Positions 17,405 through 25,488 of a stretch of DNA of 64,000 nucleotides are shown piece by piece. The notes under the pieces are model-generated. The model was not told where the DNA came from. It ran no database searches and saw only the letters and a program-made list of their open reading frames with translations. Made by a program: the position numbers and the translations under genes. The stretch comes from JAYPWI01 sp038135065. GTDB taxonomy: Bacteria; Actinomycetota; Acidimicrobiia; Acidimicrobiales; Poriferisodalaceae. The first letter of the stretch is position 1. Every line of letters starts with the position of its first letter. Location of the stretch: assembly GCA_038135065.1 (NCBI GenBank), contig JAYPWI010000014.1, positions 28,775 through 92,774 on the forward strand, given 5' to 3'.

Positions 17405-17772
17405 GTGCGTCGCCCGGATCAACGCCGGGCCTCGGAGCCCTGGGTGAGTTCATAAAGGCCCAGCGCAAGATGATGGAGCTGAGTCAGCGACAGCTGGCTC
17501 AGCTCACGTCGTTGTCGGATCCGTACGTCAGCCAGTTGGAGCGTGGGCTGCACGAGCCCTCGGTGCGCGTGCTCAAGGCCCTTGCTGGTGCCCTCAACGT
17601 CCGGGCAGAGACCTTGCTGTCGTATGCGGGCCTCATCGACGAAGGGGGCGCCATCCCGACGGTGGTCGAGGCTGTGCAGGCTGATCCTGACCTCACCGAC
17701 GAACAGAAGTTTGCCCTGTTGAGCGTCTACCGGAACTTCCGGGCGGACCGAGCAGGAGATGGCGGGTCCTGA
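17401..17772 (+). CDS. XRE-family transcriptional regulator
   Basis: A 123-residue protein with an N-terminal helix-turn-helix (residues about 13-75). The strongest segments are LSQRQLAQLTSLSDPYVSQL and ERGLHEPSVRVLKALAGAL. The C-terminal 45 residues are acidic and helical. As I recall, this resembles mycobacterial Rv0474, which sits beside hbhA; here too it follows a small helical protein with a GTGA overlap. It probably controls its own operon and possibly granule genes. The downstream ligase gene overlaps its stop. Confidence 0.87.
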   Translation: MSASPGSTPGLGALGEFIKAQRKMMELSQRQLAQLTSLSDPYVSQLERGLHEPSVRVLKALAGALNVRAETLLSYAGLIDEGGAIPTVVEAVQADPDLTDEQKFALLSVYRNFRADRAGDGGS

Positions 17773-19379
17773 GCACCTGGGCCACTGATCTCGGTGACTC
17801 GCTGGTCGCCGAAGTTGCCCGGGGCGCCGACGTGGCGATGCGCCTTGGAGCCCTGGATCCCTTCCTGAACTCGGCCCGTGCGGCCGCCATGCTGCGGTGG
17901 GGCTCGGGTCTGGGAGCGATGATCGGTGCCGCAGCGCTGAGGTTCCCGTTCCGCACTGCGGTGGTCGACGATCGTGGTGCAGTGGCCTACTGGGAGCTCG
18001 ACCGGACGGCTTCCACGCTCGCCGCCCACATCAGGGAAGCCGTGGATGAGGACCGCGGTGCGGTCGGGATTCTGTGCCGAAACCACCGAGGATTTGTCGT
18101 CAGCTACGCAGCTGCCGAACGGGCCGGGGCCGACGTGGTGCTCCTCAGCACGGCGCTGCCTCCCGCCAACCTGGCCGAGGTGGTCGGCAGCGAGGCGATT
18201 TCCATGCTGGTGGTGGACGAGGAGTTCCTCCCGGCTGTTCATGACGCAGCGGTCCGAGTTCCGGTGGTGATCGCTGACGGTGGCGGTGAGCAATCGATCG
18301 CCCAACTGACCCGCAGGCCGCGCATGTCCCCAGTTTCCCGGCGCCCGGGCCAGTTGGTCTTGCTGACCTCGGGGACGACTGGCCCGCCCAAAGGCGCCTG
18401 CCGATCGGGAAGGCTGACCGGGATCGAAGCGATGAGCGTGCTGGCCGCGGTCCCGTACCGGGTAGGCGATCGCTACCTCATCGGACCGCCCCTGTTCCAT
18501 GCGTGGGGCCTCAGCCAGCTCATGATGGCGATGGGGACCGGGTCCACCCTGCACCTCCAGCGACGGTTCGATACTGCGACGACGCTCGACGCGATGAGTC
18601 GGTACAGGTTCGATGTGGTGGCCGTCGTGCCGCTCATGCTGCGACGTCTCCTTCGGGACAGCTCCACGATGGCAGGTGTGCAGGCGCCTCGGATGGTGCT
18701 CAGCAGTGGCAACGTTCTCCCCGGTGAGCTCGCAGTGCGCTGGATGGATCGGTTCGGAGACGCGCTCTACAACTTCTACGGGTCGACGGAAACAGGCTTG
18801 GGCACCGTCGCTGGACCGGACGACCTGCGTCGAGCCCCAGGCACGGTCGGTCGTCCACCCAGGGGGGTCGCCGTGGGGATTCTCGACGAGCAGCACATGC
18901 CGGTTCCCGCCGGACGACGCGGTCGGGTCCATCTGGCGAGCACCATGCAGTTCGAGGGGTACAGCGATGGAAGCGACCGAGAGCGGACAGGCACGCTGAT
19001 GGCAACCGGCGACCTCGGATTCCTCGACGAGAACGGACTGCTCTACGTCGAGGGCCGAGTGAACGACATGATCGTCACCGGTGGGGAGAATGTCTTTCCG
19101 AGCCGGGTCGAGGAGGTGTTGGATCAGCACCCCTGGGTGGAGCAGTCCGCAGTAGTCGGAGTCGAGGACGAAGAATTCGGTCAGCGGGTGGTGGCGTTCG
19201 TGGTGCCCCGCTCGGGGACGGGCGGAGGGGTGCCCGAATTGGACGAGTTCGCGCGGCGCCGGCTGGCCGCATTCATGGTGCCTCGCGAGTACCTCGTCGT
19301 GGAGTCACTCCCCATGACCACGACAGGCAAGGTGGTACGCCATCGCCTCGAGGTCCTCGGTCACGTCGAGCGGCTCTGA
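17769..19379 (+). CDS. AMP-dependent acyl-CoA synthetase
   Basis: An ANL-superfamily ligase of about 536 residues that activates a carboxylic acid as acyl-AMP and then as a CoA thioester. It shows the P-loop-like LLTSGTTGPPKGA, the adenine motif FYGSTETGLG, the hinge GDLGFLDENGLLYVEGR, and the catalytic Lys in TTTGKVVRHRLE. No ATG or GTG exists before 17832, yet the protein-like sequence extends upstream to a CTG at 17769 that overlaps the XRE stop and has AGGAGA about ten bases before it. I use that CTG; GTG 17832 is the alternative. The substrate is unknown. Confidence 0.86.
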   Translation: MSTWATDLGDSLVAEVARGADVAMRLGALDPFLNSARAAAMLRWGSGLGAMIGAAALRFPFRTAVVDDRGAVAYWELDRTASTLAAHIREAVDEDRGAVGILCRNHRGFVVSYAAAERAGADVVLLSTALPPANLAEVVGSEAISMLVVDEEFLPAVHDAAVRVPVVIADGGGEQSIAQLTRRPRMSPVSRRPGQLVLLTSGTTGPPKGACRSGRLTGIEAMSVLAAVPYRVGDRYLIGPPLFHAWGLSQLMMAMGTGSTLHLQRRFDTATTLDAMSRYRFDVVAVVPLMLRRLLRDSSTMAGVQAPRMVLSSGNVLPGELAVRWMDRFGDALYNFYGSTETGLGTVAGPDDLRRAPGTVGRPPRGVAVGILDEQHMPVPAGRRGRVHLASTMQFEGYSDGSDRERTGTLMATGDLGFLDENGLLYVEGRVNDMIVTGGENVFPSRVEEVLDQHPWVEQSAVVGVEDEEFGQRVVAFVVPRSGTGGGVPELDEFARRRLAAFMVPREYLVVESLPMTTTGKVVRHRLEVLGHVERL

Positions 19380-20542
19380 CCCCTGTCGGCCCACTCGAAC
19401 GTCTCCAGCATGGCCTGATCAACGTAGCGTCGCACCGAAGGCTCGAATGCGAACGACAGGTGTGAGCCCTCGTACCAGCAGATGCTGCCCTCTCCCCAGT
19501 GTTGCCAGAGGGTGTGGACGTTACCCGGACGTACCCAACGGTCGAGCAGTCCGGCATAGATGTAGCGGCGATCGGCCGGTACCCGGCATGGGAAGGACAA
19601 GGGCGATACCACGCCGAGTACCTGCGAGAGCGGCTCCCACGACAAACCCCACTGCTCGTAGAACGGGGGTAGGAGAGGGTCCATCTGGCGTCGAAGTCCC
19701 CTGACCAGGTCGGACTCGGGAACCCCGGCGATCACTGCGGCGAGGTCTTCCTCGAGGCCGCTGACCAGGGCGGCGATGTAGCCACCGAGGCTGATCCCGC
19801 TGATGGCAATCGCGGGTGCGTCGAAGGTCGAGCGCAGCCAGGCGATGACATGGCGAATGTCCCAGGTTCCGTGGGCGACGGTGAAGACCGTGTTCATTGC
19901 GCCGGCGTGGATCACTCGTGAACCGCTGGCCCCGATGGCCCGCGGTCCGTGGAGAGGCATCACGACGCAGATGACGTTCACGCCGTGGCGGTGGTGGAGG
20001 CGCTGGGCCCCGAAGCTGGCCAGGTCGACGTCGGGGGTACCGGTTCGGTAGCCGTTGACGAGGACCACCCACGGCCGCGGAGGCCCAGGGTGTCGGAGCA
20101 TCCACGCGTGCCCGGTCCGGGGAGGGCGATAGGAGGACCAACGGGCCGCCCCTGGCTGGTCGGCCGGCGGCACGAAGGTGGAGGTGAAGCGAAGGTGTTC
20201 GAAGGAATGGCCGCCCGACCGAGCACGCCTGATGTCCACGTCGAGCAGGGGTTCCGTCGGCCGTTGGTGGTAGGTGGCCGGTGCTGCGAGCCATCCCCGC
20301 TCGTCGAACAGATGCCAGGCATCGGTCAGTTCGCTCTGCAGGCGCCGGCGGAACGAGCCGTCGGGGACGCGGGTTCGGCCGAGGGCGAGCTCGATCTGCA
20401 AGGCGGCCTCGTCTACCCACCACTTCCATGCAGCCATGGCAGTTGGGCGAGGGCGGGGTAGGTCGGGGACCGTATGGCCGCGAACCCAGTCGCGCAGGTC
20501 CTGTGCCGACGGAAGAAGGCCTGGGGCTAGGACATCATGCAT
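19361..20542 (-). CDS. alpha/beta-hydrolase, esterase-like
   Basis: A 393-residue protein. The C-terminal two thirds is an alpha/beta-hydrolase fold with nucleophile elbow GISLGGY (GxSxG), an oxyanion strand WVVLVNGY, and a late His in EGSHLSF. The N-terminal 110 residues are an extra helical region with many Trp and Arg. The substrate is unknown; a lipid or polyester ester is a reasonable guess given the neighbours. Its 3' end overlaps the convergent ligase gene by 19 bases, and its start overlaps the upstream MarR gene by eight bases. Confidence 0.75.
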   Translation of the reverse strand: MHDVLAPGLLPSAQDLRDWVRGHTVPDLPRPRPTAMAAWKWWVDEAALQIELALGRTRVPDGSFRRRLQSELTDAWHLFDERGWLAAPATYHQRPTEPLLDVDIRRARSGGHSFEHLRFTSTFVPPADQPGAARWSSYRPPRTGHAWMLRHPGPPRPWVVLVNGYRTGTPDVDLASFGAQRLHHRHGVNVICVVMPLHGPRAIGASGSRVIHAGAMNTVFTVAHGTWDIRHVIAWLRSTFDAPAIAISGISLGGYIAALVSGLEEDLAAVIAGVPESDLVRGLRRQMDPLLPPFYEQWGLSWEPLSQVLGVVSPLSFPCRVPADRRYIYAGLLDRWVRPGNVHTLWQHWGEGSICWYEGSHLSFAFEPSVRRYVDQAMLETFEWADRGQSRST

Positions 20543-21098
20543 CGGTCTCTCCAGGTGGCGACGTCAGGGCGAGCGAACGCTCGGTGCTGGACAGGAGTCG
20601 CTCCAGCAGGTTCGACAGCGTCGAGCGCTCCTCGTCGGAAAAAGCGGAGAGGACGTCGCCGTAGAGGGCGAGGGCCCGTGTGACGAAAAAGCGGTGCAAT
20701 TGCGCGCCCTCGGGGCTCAGCCCGACCAGCACCTCCCGGCCGTCTGTATCCCCACGACGTTTGGCGAGCCAACCGATGCCCTCCAGTCGGTTGGTGGATC
20801 GGGTCACCGTGGAAGGCTCGACGCCCAGCACCCGTGCGAGTTCCCGCACGGGGCAGGGGCCGTGCGCTGCCACCGCATCGAGGATGCGGAATTGGTTGAG
20901 GTCGATTCTGTGTTCCCCGGCTTCGAGTACGTGGTGTCGTAGGCGATCGACGGTCGGGCCGAGACGGATGGCCCGCCACAGGGCGATGAGTCGCAGGGTG
21001 GGGTCTGGGGAGGACTGGTCCGAGAGCGACATCGTCGGCTGAGGGCCGTGTGTGGGCTGCGACCCAGGGGCGTCAGTGGACCATTGCGCGCCGGACAT
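20535..21098 (-). CDS. MarR-family transcriptional regulator
   Basis: A 187-residue winged-helix regulator. The DNA-binding core is visible at about residues 65-135: ILDAVAAHGPCPVRELARVL and EPSTVTRSTNRLE, then the wing KRRGDTDGREVLVGLSPEG. The start ATG 21098 is used; ATG 21032 (MSLSDQ) would drop a polar 22-residue tail. Neither has a strong ribosome site. It is co-transcribed with the hydrolase and divergent from the PHA synthase operon, so it may bind the shared 200-base region. Confidence 0.85.
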   Translation of the reverse strand: MSGAQWSTDAPGSQPTHGPQPTMSLSDQSSPDPTLRLIALWRAIRLGPTVDRLRHHVLEAGEHRIDLNQFRILDAVAAHGPCPVRELARVLGVEPSTVTRSTNRLEGIGWLAKRRGDTDGREVLVGLSPEGAQLHRFFVTRALALYGDVLSAFSDEERSTLSNLLERLLSSTERSLALTSPPGETDA

Positions 21099-21180
21099 TC
21101 CGGTTAGCTTGGCACAGCCACCGGTCAGATCCTCCCTTGGGGCAGGGGATCTTCACACGGGACGTACAGGTGGGTAAGCA

Positions 21181-21250
21181 TCTCTACAATAGATGGTAAA
21201 TATCTCACATTTCTATTTCAACGATAGATGTTGCACGTCATGCAATGAAT
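21181..21250. promoter_or_regulatory. AT-rich divergent regulatory region with palindrome
   Basis: The 204-base gap between the MarR gene and the phaE-like gene contains an unusually AT-rich island for this genome. It includes TACAAT (21185-21190, a candidate -10), two imperfect copies of the motif ATAGATG (near 21190 and 21224), and the palindrome TTGCA-CGTCA-TGCAA (21231-21245). These are candidate operator and promoter elements; the binding protein is unknown. Confidence 0.4.
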
Positions 21251-21302
21251 TACCCTCTTCGTTCGTGAGCACACCCGCAGCGGGTGGCGAGTGGGAGAAA
21301 CA

Positions 21303-21674
21303 ATGCCAGGGCAGTGGCGAGCGATGTACGACCAGTGGGAGCGCGCCAGCGCTCCGATGCTCGAGCAGATCGCTGGATCTGATGCGGTGAGGGATGTCAT
21401 TGCCGTGAGCCTCTCAGTGAGCAAGGCCGTCATGGCCGAGACCGAACGGCTGAGCCGTCAATGGCTCCACGCATGGAATCTCCCTGCCGCTGGCGACGTC
21501 CGCCAACTTCGAACCGAGATCGCCCGTCTCAGCGCTGAGGTCGCTCGGTTGGCTGCATCGGCGTCCGAGGCCGAGACCACGATCACGCGTCCCACTGTGG
21601 TCCGTGAACCCCTGTGGGAAGCCGACGGTGCGCAAGAGCGGCCGGCTGGCGAGTCGTTCAGCAGGGCCAGTTGA
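21303..21674 (+). CDS. PhaE-like PHA synthase accessory subunit (short)
   Basis: A 123-residue helical protein directly upstream of phaC. Its middle contains WLHAWNLPAAGDVRQLRTEI and a coiled-coil stretch (ARLSAEVARLAASASE). This matches the layout of the C-terminal box of class III PhaE subunits, where an NLP-type turn precedes a coiled coil. It is much shorter than typical PhaE (about 350 residues). ATG 21303 follows GGGAGA closely. Its stop TGA shares a base with the phaC ATG. A phasin is an alternative reading. Confidence 0.62.
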   Translation: MPGQWRAMYDQWERASAPMLEQIAGSDAVRDVIAVSLSVSKAVMAETERLSRQWLHAWNLPAAGDVRQLRTEIARLSAEVARLAASASEAETTITRPTVVREPLWEADGAQERPAGESFSRAS

Positions 21675-22816
21675 TGGCGAGTAACCCGTCCGACACGGTG
21701 GCTGACGTGTTCGCCGATCCCATGGGATTTCTTGCCCGGGAGATGACGCGTGGGGTCAAGCGGTCGTGGAACCTCACCCGTCACATGCTGGGCATCGATC
21801 GGGCCGCGACCGGAGCGACACCACGTGACGCAGTCTGGCGGTCAGGTAAATCGGTGTTGTACCGCTACCGCAGCGATGCCGTCACGGTGGGTGAGCCGCT
21901 GCTGTTGGTGATGAGTCTGGTCAGTCGTTCGTTCATCCTCGACCTCCAGCCTGGGAACAGCTTCGTGGAGCATCTCCGTGACGCCGGTTTCGATGTCTTC
22001 CTGCTCGATTGGGGGGTGCCGGACGAAGCCGAGGCAGGCTTCGACCTTTCGACCTATGCCGACATTCTCCTGCCGGCGGCGGTTGCCGAGGTCGATCGAC
22101 TCGGTGGGCACCAGGGGGTCAACGTCTTCGGATACTGCTACGGCGGGGTGCTCTCGCTGCTGTATGCGTCCCGTCATACGAGCGACCCGATCAACACCCT
22201 GACGGTGATGGCCACCCCCGTCGACTTCGCGGAAATGCCCGCAGCCTTGGGGGGCGTGGGCCGTCACGGTGTCGACCCTCAGCATCTGCTCGACCACACG
22301 GGCAATGTGCCCGCTTCCACTGTGCGGGCGGGGTTCATCGGGCTGAGTCCGACCGCCGACCTCACGACCGTCGTCGATTTCTGGGAGCACCTCGAAGACG
22401 ATCGCTTCTTGAGCAACTACCAGGCGATGACGAGTTGGACTCGCAACCACATTCCCTTCCCTGGAGCGGCGTTCGTGCAGAGCACCGAGGTGTTGGTCGA
22501 TGGCAACGGGTTCGTCAACGACGACATCGTGATCGACGGCCGACCCCGTCACCTCGCCGACATCACGGTTCCGTTCCATAACGTGATCGCAGAGCGGGAC
22601 CACATCGTGCCGCCCACGTCGACCAGGGGGCTCGGTGAGCTCGTCGGGTCGGTCGACGTGACCGAAACCGAACTCCCCGCCGGACACGTCGGGTTGATCG
22701 TCGGAAGCGGAGGTCGGCGTCGGTGCATGCCAGCGATGTCGGAGTGGATCGCAGCGCGCAGTCGCAGGCTCGACGAGCCCCGGTCCAACCAGCAAGCACA
22801 CGCAGCGGCAGTCTGA
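21674..22816 (+). CDS. phaC: poly(3-hydroxyalkanoate) synthase, class III type
   Basis: A 380-residue synthase that polymerises 3-hydroxyacyl-CoA into storage polyester. It has the lipase-like box GYCYGG with nucleophile Cys155, catalytic Asp309 (AERDHIVPP) and His338 (AGHVGLI). The Asp-His spacing of 29 equals that of class III PhaC. Length also fits class III (about 355-380) rather than class I (about 590). The family motif LLDWGVPDEAE is present. It is translationally coupled to the PhaE-like gene before it and the patatin gene after it. Confidence 0.94.
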   Translation: MASNPSDTVADVFADPMGFLAREMTRGVKRSWNLTRHMLGIDRAATGATPRDAVWRSGKSVLYRYRSDAVTVGEPLLLVMSLVSRSFILDLQPGNSFVEHLRDAGFDVFLLDWGVPDEAEAGFDLSTYADILLPAAVAEVDRLGGHQGVNVFGYCYGGVLSLLYASRHTSDPINTLTVMATPVDFAEMPAALGGVGRHGVDPQHLLDHTGNVPASTVRAGFIGLSPTADLTTVVDFWEHLEDDRFLSNYQAMTSWTRNHIPFPGAAFVQSTEVLVDGNGFVNDDIVIDGRPRHLADITVPFHNVIAERDHIVPPTSTRGLGELVGSVDVTETELPAGHVGLIVGSGGRRRCMPAMSEWIAARSRRLDEPRSNQQAHAAAV

Positions 22817-23790
22817 TGAGCCAGGACCGGGCGTCGGGCTCGGTTGCCCTGGTGTTGGGCTCGGGCGGGGTGCTCGGCGGAGCCTTTCACGCTGGTGTGG
22901 TGAAGGCTCTTCTCGACACCCGGGGCATCGATGCCCGTGGGGTCGACGTCATCGTCGGCACGTCCGCAGGGGCCCTGAGCGCAGTGCTGCTCGGTGCGGG
23001 CCTGCACCCCGATGACCTGTACCGCCGGGAAACCGGTCAGCAACTCAGCCCCGAGGGCCAGCGTTTGTTCGGGGACGTTCGAGCACGCCTCGGGCCACAC
23101 ACGCCCCACCGCAGCTCCTTCGGGCCCCCCTTCGCTCCGATGCTTCCCATCCGAGCCCTACTCGAGCCCGGCAGTGTGGCGCCAGGCACGGTTGCTGCTT
23201 CGCTGCTTCCACGGGGAGTCGTACCCGCAGACCGGCTACGTGATCTCGTGGATGCCCTCACGTTCACGAGGCGGCGTGGGTCCTCCAGTTGGGCATGGCC
23301 GGGACGCCCCTTCCTCGAGGTCTGTGCCGTGGACATGACGAGTGGACGGCGGCGGGTCTTCGACGGAGCCGGGGAGGAGACCATTGGTGCGGCGGTCGCT
23401 GCGTCCTGTGCGGTTCCCGGTGTGGTGGCTCCGGTGAGGATCGGGGAACGGGACTACCTCGATGGTGGTGTGCACTCCGCCGACAACGTAGATGTGTTGG
23501 CGGGCCGTTCGTTCGATCAAGTGATCATCAGTTCGCCGCTGTCCACCGAGCGAATCCACGACGTGAGCAGTCCGTGGCACGGGATCAGGGTCCTGACCCG
23601 CTGGCAGACCGATGCGGATGTTCGACGCCTCGACGCCGGTGCCGTGGTCGAGGTGCTCCGACCCACGGCGCGCGACCTGTATGCGATGGGACCCGACATG
23701 CTCGACGGTCGACGCAGGGCGGCAGTCGCCCTTCAGGCCTATACGTCGGCCGCCGCTGCGTTGTCTGAGGCGTGCCCCGCGATGGCCTGA
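22816..23790 (+). CDS. patatin-like phospholipase/acyl hydrolase
   Basis: A 324-residue patatin-fold hydrolase. It has an oxyanion glycine loop (LGSGGVLGGAFHAGV), a nucleophile Ser in GTSAGALSA and the catalytic Asp in LDGGVHSADN, so the Ser-Asp dyad is complete. Its ATG (22816) overlaps the phaC stop, placing it in the synthase operon. Patatins usually cleave acyl esters of lipids. Here a role at the granule surface (phospholipid or polymer turnover) is an inference from context. Confidence 0.9.
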   Translation: MSQDRASGSVALVLGSGGVLGGAFHAGVVKALLDTRGIDARGVDVIVGTSAGALSAVLLGAGLHPDDLYRRETGQQLSPEGQRLFGDVRARLGPHTPHRSSFGPPFAPMLPIRALLEPGSVAPGTVAASLLPRGVVPADRLRDLVDALTFTRRRGSSSWAWPGRPFLEVCAVDMTSGRRRVFDGAGEETIGAAVAASCAVPGVVAPVRIGERDYLDGGVHSADNVDVLAGRSFDQVIISSPLSTERIHDVSSPWHGIRVLTRWQTDADVRRLDAGAVVEVLRPTARDLYAMGPDMLDGRRRAAVALQAYTSAAAALSEACPAMA

Positions 23791-23904
23791 GCGGCCGCCG
23801 TCGAGGCCCCCGGCTGAGTGGGAGCCACGTCGGGCGCAGCCCCCTGTTCCTCTCGGGAGTCCGGCCGCGGCGCTGCGCTGTTCGCCCATCTGGTGCAGGG
23901 GGCG

Positions 23905-24735
23905 TCAGTCGAGTTCGGCTCCAGCTCCCACTCGGATGCCGAACGTGGCGATGGGCAGCACCTTGGTGTGTCCGGAATTCGGGAGGGCGTCGGCAACCGT
24001 GGGCGCGTGCTCAGCTTCGGCCAGCACGGCCACCGACGGTCCCGATCCGCTGAGCCAGGCCCCGAGCGCCAATTCGTGGTTGGCGGCCGCCTCCAACGCA
24101 GTGGTCGACTCCGGTCGGTTGGCGAGGCGAAGTTGCTGATGCAGTCGGTCCTGGCAGGCGTCTCTGATGGCGGCGAGATCGCCCGTGGCCAGGGCGGCCA
24201 CCATCAGCGACGCCCGACCGATGTTCTCGACCGCGTCGGCCAGGGAAACCTGATCGGGCAGGGTGCTGCGAGCCTTGGCGGTCGACGTTGCACTATCGGG
24301 CACCCACATCACGGCGCGCACCCCGAGTGGGGGCTTCATTCGAATCACCCGGCCAGCGGCAGCAACGACCAGGCCGCCGTACACCGATGCGGCTGCATTG
24401 TCCGCGTGCCCTTCCAGGTCACTGGCAAGTTGGCAGACCTCTGGGTGGTCTATCCAACCGCACCGGGACAGCCAGCCTGCGGCGAGCCCGGCCACTCGGG
24501 CTGCCCCCGAGTACCCCATGCCCCTGCCCGGAGCGATCGTCGAGGTGAAGTAGATGTCACCACTTCCCTGGGCCTGGGCGAAGGCGACCGCAGCGGGATG
24601 CCCGGCGGGCACAGGAACGCTGTGCGGTCCATGGGGCTCACCCACATCGAGATGGAAACGTTCCTCGAGCGCGAGGGCGAGGCAGTCGAACCCTGCTCCG
24701 AGGTTGGCTGTGGAGGCTGGCACCGAGACGCGCAC
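23905..24735 (-). CDS. thrB: homoserine kinase
   Basis: A GHMP-family kinase of 276 residues that phosphorylates homoserine for threonine synthesis. The N-terminal signature VPASTANLGAGFDCLALAL is diagnostic. The ATP loop reads PGRGMGYSGAA instead of the usual PxxxGLGSSAA form, and GHADNAAASVYGG is the conserved substrate segment. The start is GTG 24735. It stands alone here, away from hom and thrC, with which it is often clustered. Only 24 bases separate its start from the divergent SRAP gene. Confidence 0.87.
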   Translation of the reverse strand: MRVSVPASTANLGAGFDCLALALEERFHLDVGEPHGPHSVPVPAGHPAAVAFAQAQGSGDIYFTSTIAPGRGMGYSGAARVAGLAAGWLSRCGWIDHPEVCQLASDLEGHADNAAASVYGGLVVAAAGRVIRMKPPLGVRAVMWVPDSATSTAKARSTLPDQVSLADAVENIGRASLMVAALATGDLAAIRDACQDRLHQQLRLANRPESTTALEAAANHELALGAWLSGSGPSVAVLAEAEHAPTVADALPNSGHTKVLPIATFGIRVGAGAELD

Positions 24736-24759
24736 GGCCGATGAGCGTAGCCTGACCGA

Positions 24760-25488
24760 ATGTGCGGACGGTTTGTGTCAGCGACGGCTCCGGCTGACCT
24801 GGCTGGTTATTTCGGTACTGCCGTGCCCGAGGTCGATCTTCCTCGGAACTTCAACGTCGCCCCGACAATGGACGTGTATGCGGTGGTGGGGGATCGGTCC
24901 GACAGTGGGAGTCCGGGACGACGTCTCGACACGTTCCGCTGGGGTCTGGTGCCATCGTGGGCCAAGGAGGAGCGCATCGGCAACCGGATGATCAACGCGC
25001 GCGCCGAGACCGTCGATTCCAAGCAGGCGTTTCGGGCCGCCTTTCGGCGGCGACGCTGTCTGGTGCCGGCCACGGGTTTCTACGAATGGCGTACGTCGAC
25101 TGATCCTCATAGGGGGCGGCCCGCGAAACAGCCCGTGTTCATCCATCGGGGGGATGGAGAACCGTTGGCCATGGCCGGTCTGTGGGAGCAATGGCGGGGT
25201 CCGGGCCGTGACTGGAGCGAGGCCCTTCACTCGGTGACCGTCGTCACCACCGAGGCCAATGGCTTCATGCAACCCATCCACGACCGCATGCCCGTGCTGC
25301 TTGCCCGTCGGCATTGGGAGGAATGGCTCGACCCGGGGAACGAGGACGTCGATCACCTCAAAGCCTTGCTGGTCCCTGCGCCTGAAGGGTTGTTGGCGGC
25401 CTACGGGGTCGATCCCCTCGTTGGCAATGTGCGCAACAACGGGCCGGCCTTGATCGAGCCCTACGAGCCCGCCCCCGAGATGGACTGA
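24760..25488 (+). CDS. SRAP-domain (YedK/HMCES-type) abasic-site protein
   Basis: A 242-residue protein that, by family, crosslinks to abasic sites in single-stranded DNA through its exposed Cys2. Cys2 is present after the initiator Met (MCGRF). Other conserved active-site parts are INARAET (Asn), GFYEW (Glu) and IHDRMP (His). It is a single-domain protein of usual length. The 3' end overlaps the convergent MFS gene by 28 bases. No SOS-type operator is obvious in the 24-base divergent gap. Confidence 0.93.
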   Translation: MCGRFVSATAPADLAGYFGTAVPEVDLPRNFNVAPTMDVYAVVGDRSDSGSPGRRLDTFRWGLVPSWAKEERIGNRMINARAETVDSKQAFRAAFRRRRCLVPATGFYEWRTSTDPHRGRPAKQPVFIHRGDGEPLAMAGLWEQWRGPGRDWSEALHSVTVVTTEANGFMQPIHDRMPVLLARRHWEEWLDPGNEDVDHLKALLVPAPEGLLAAYGVDPLVGNVRNNGPALIEPYEPAPEMD

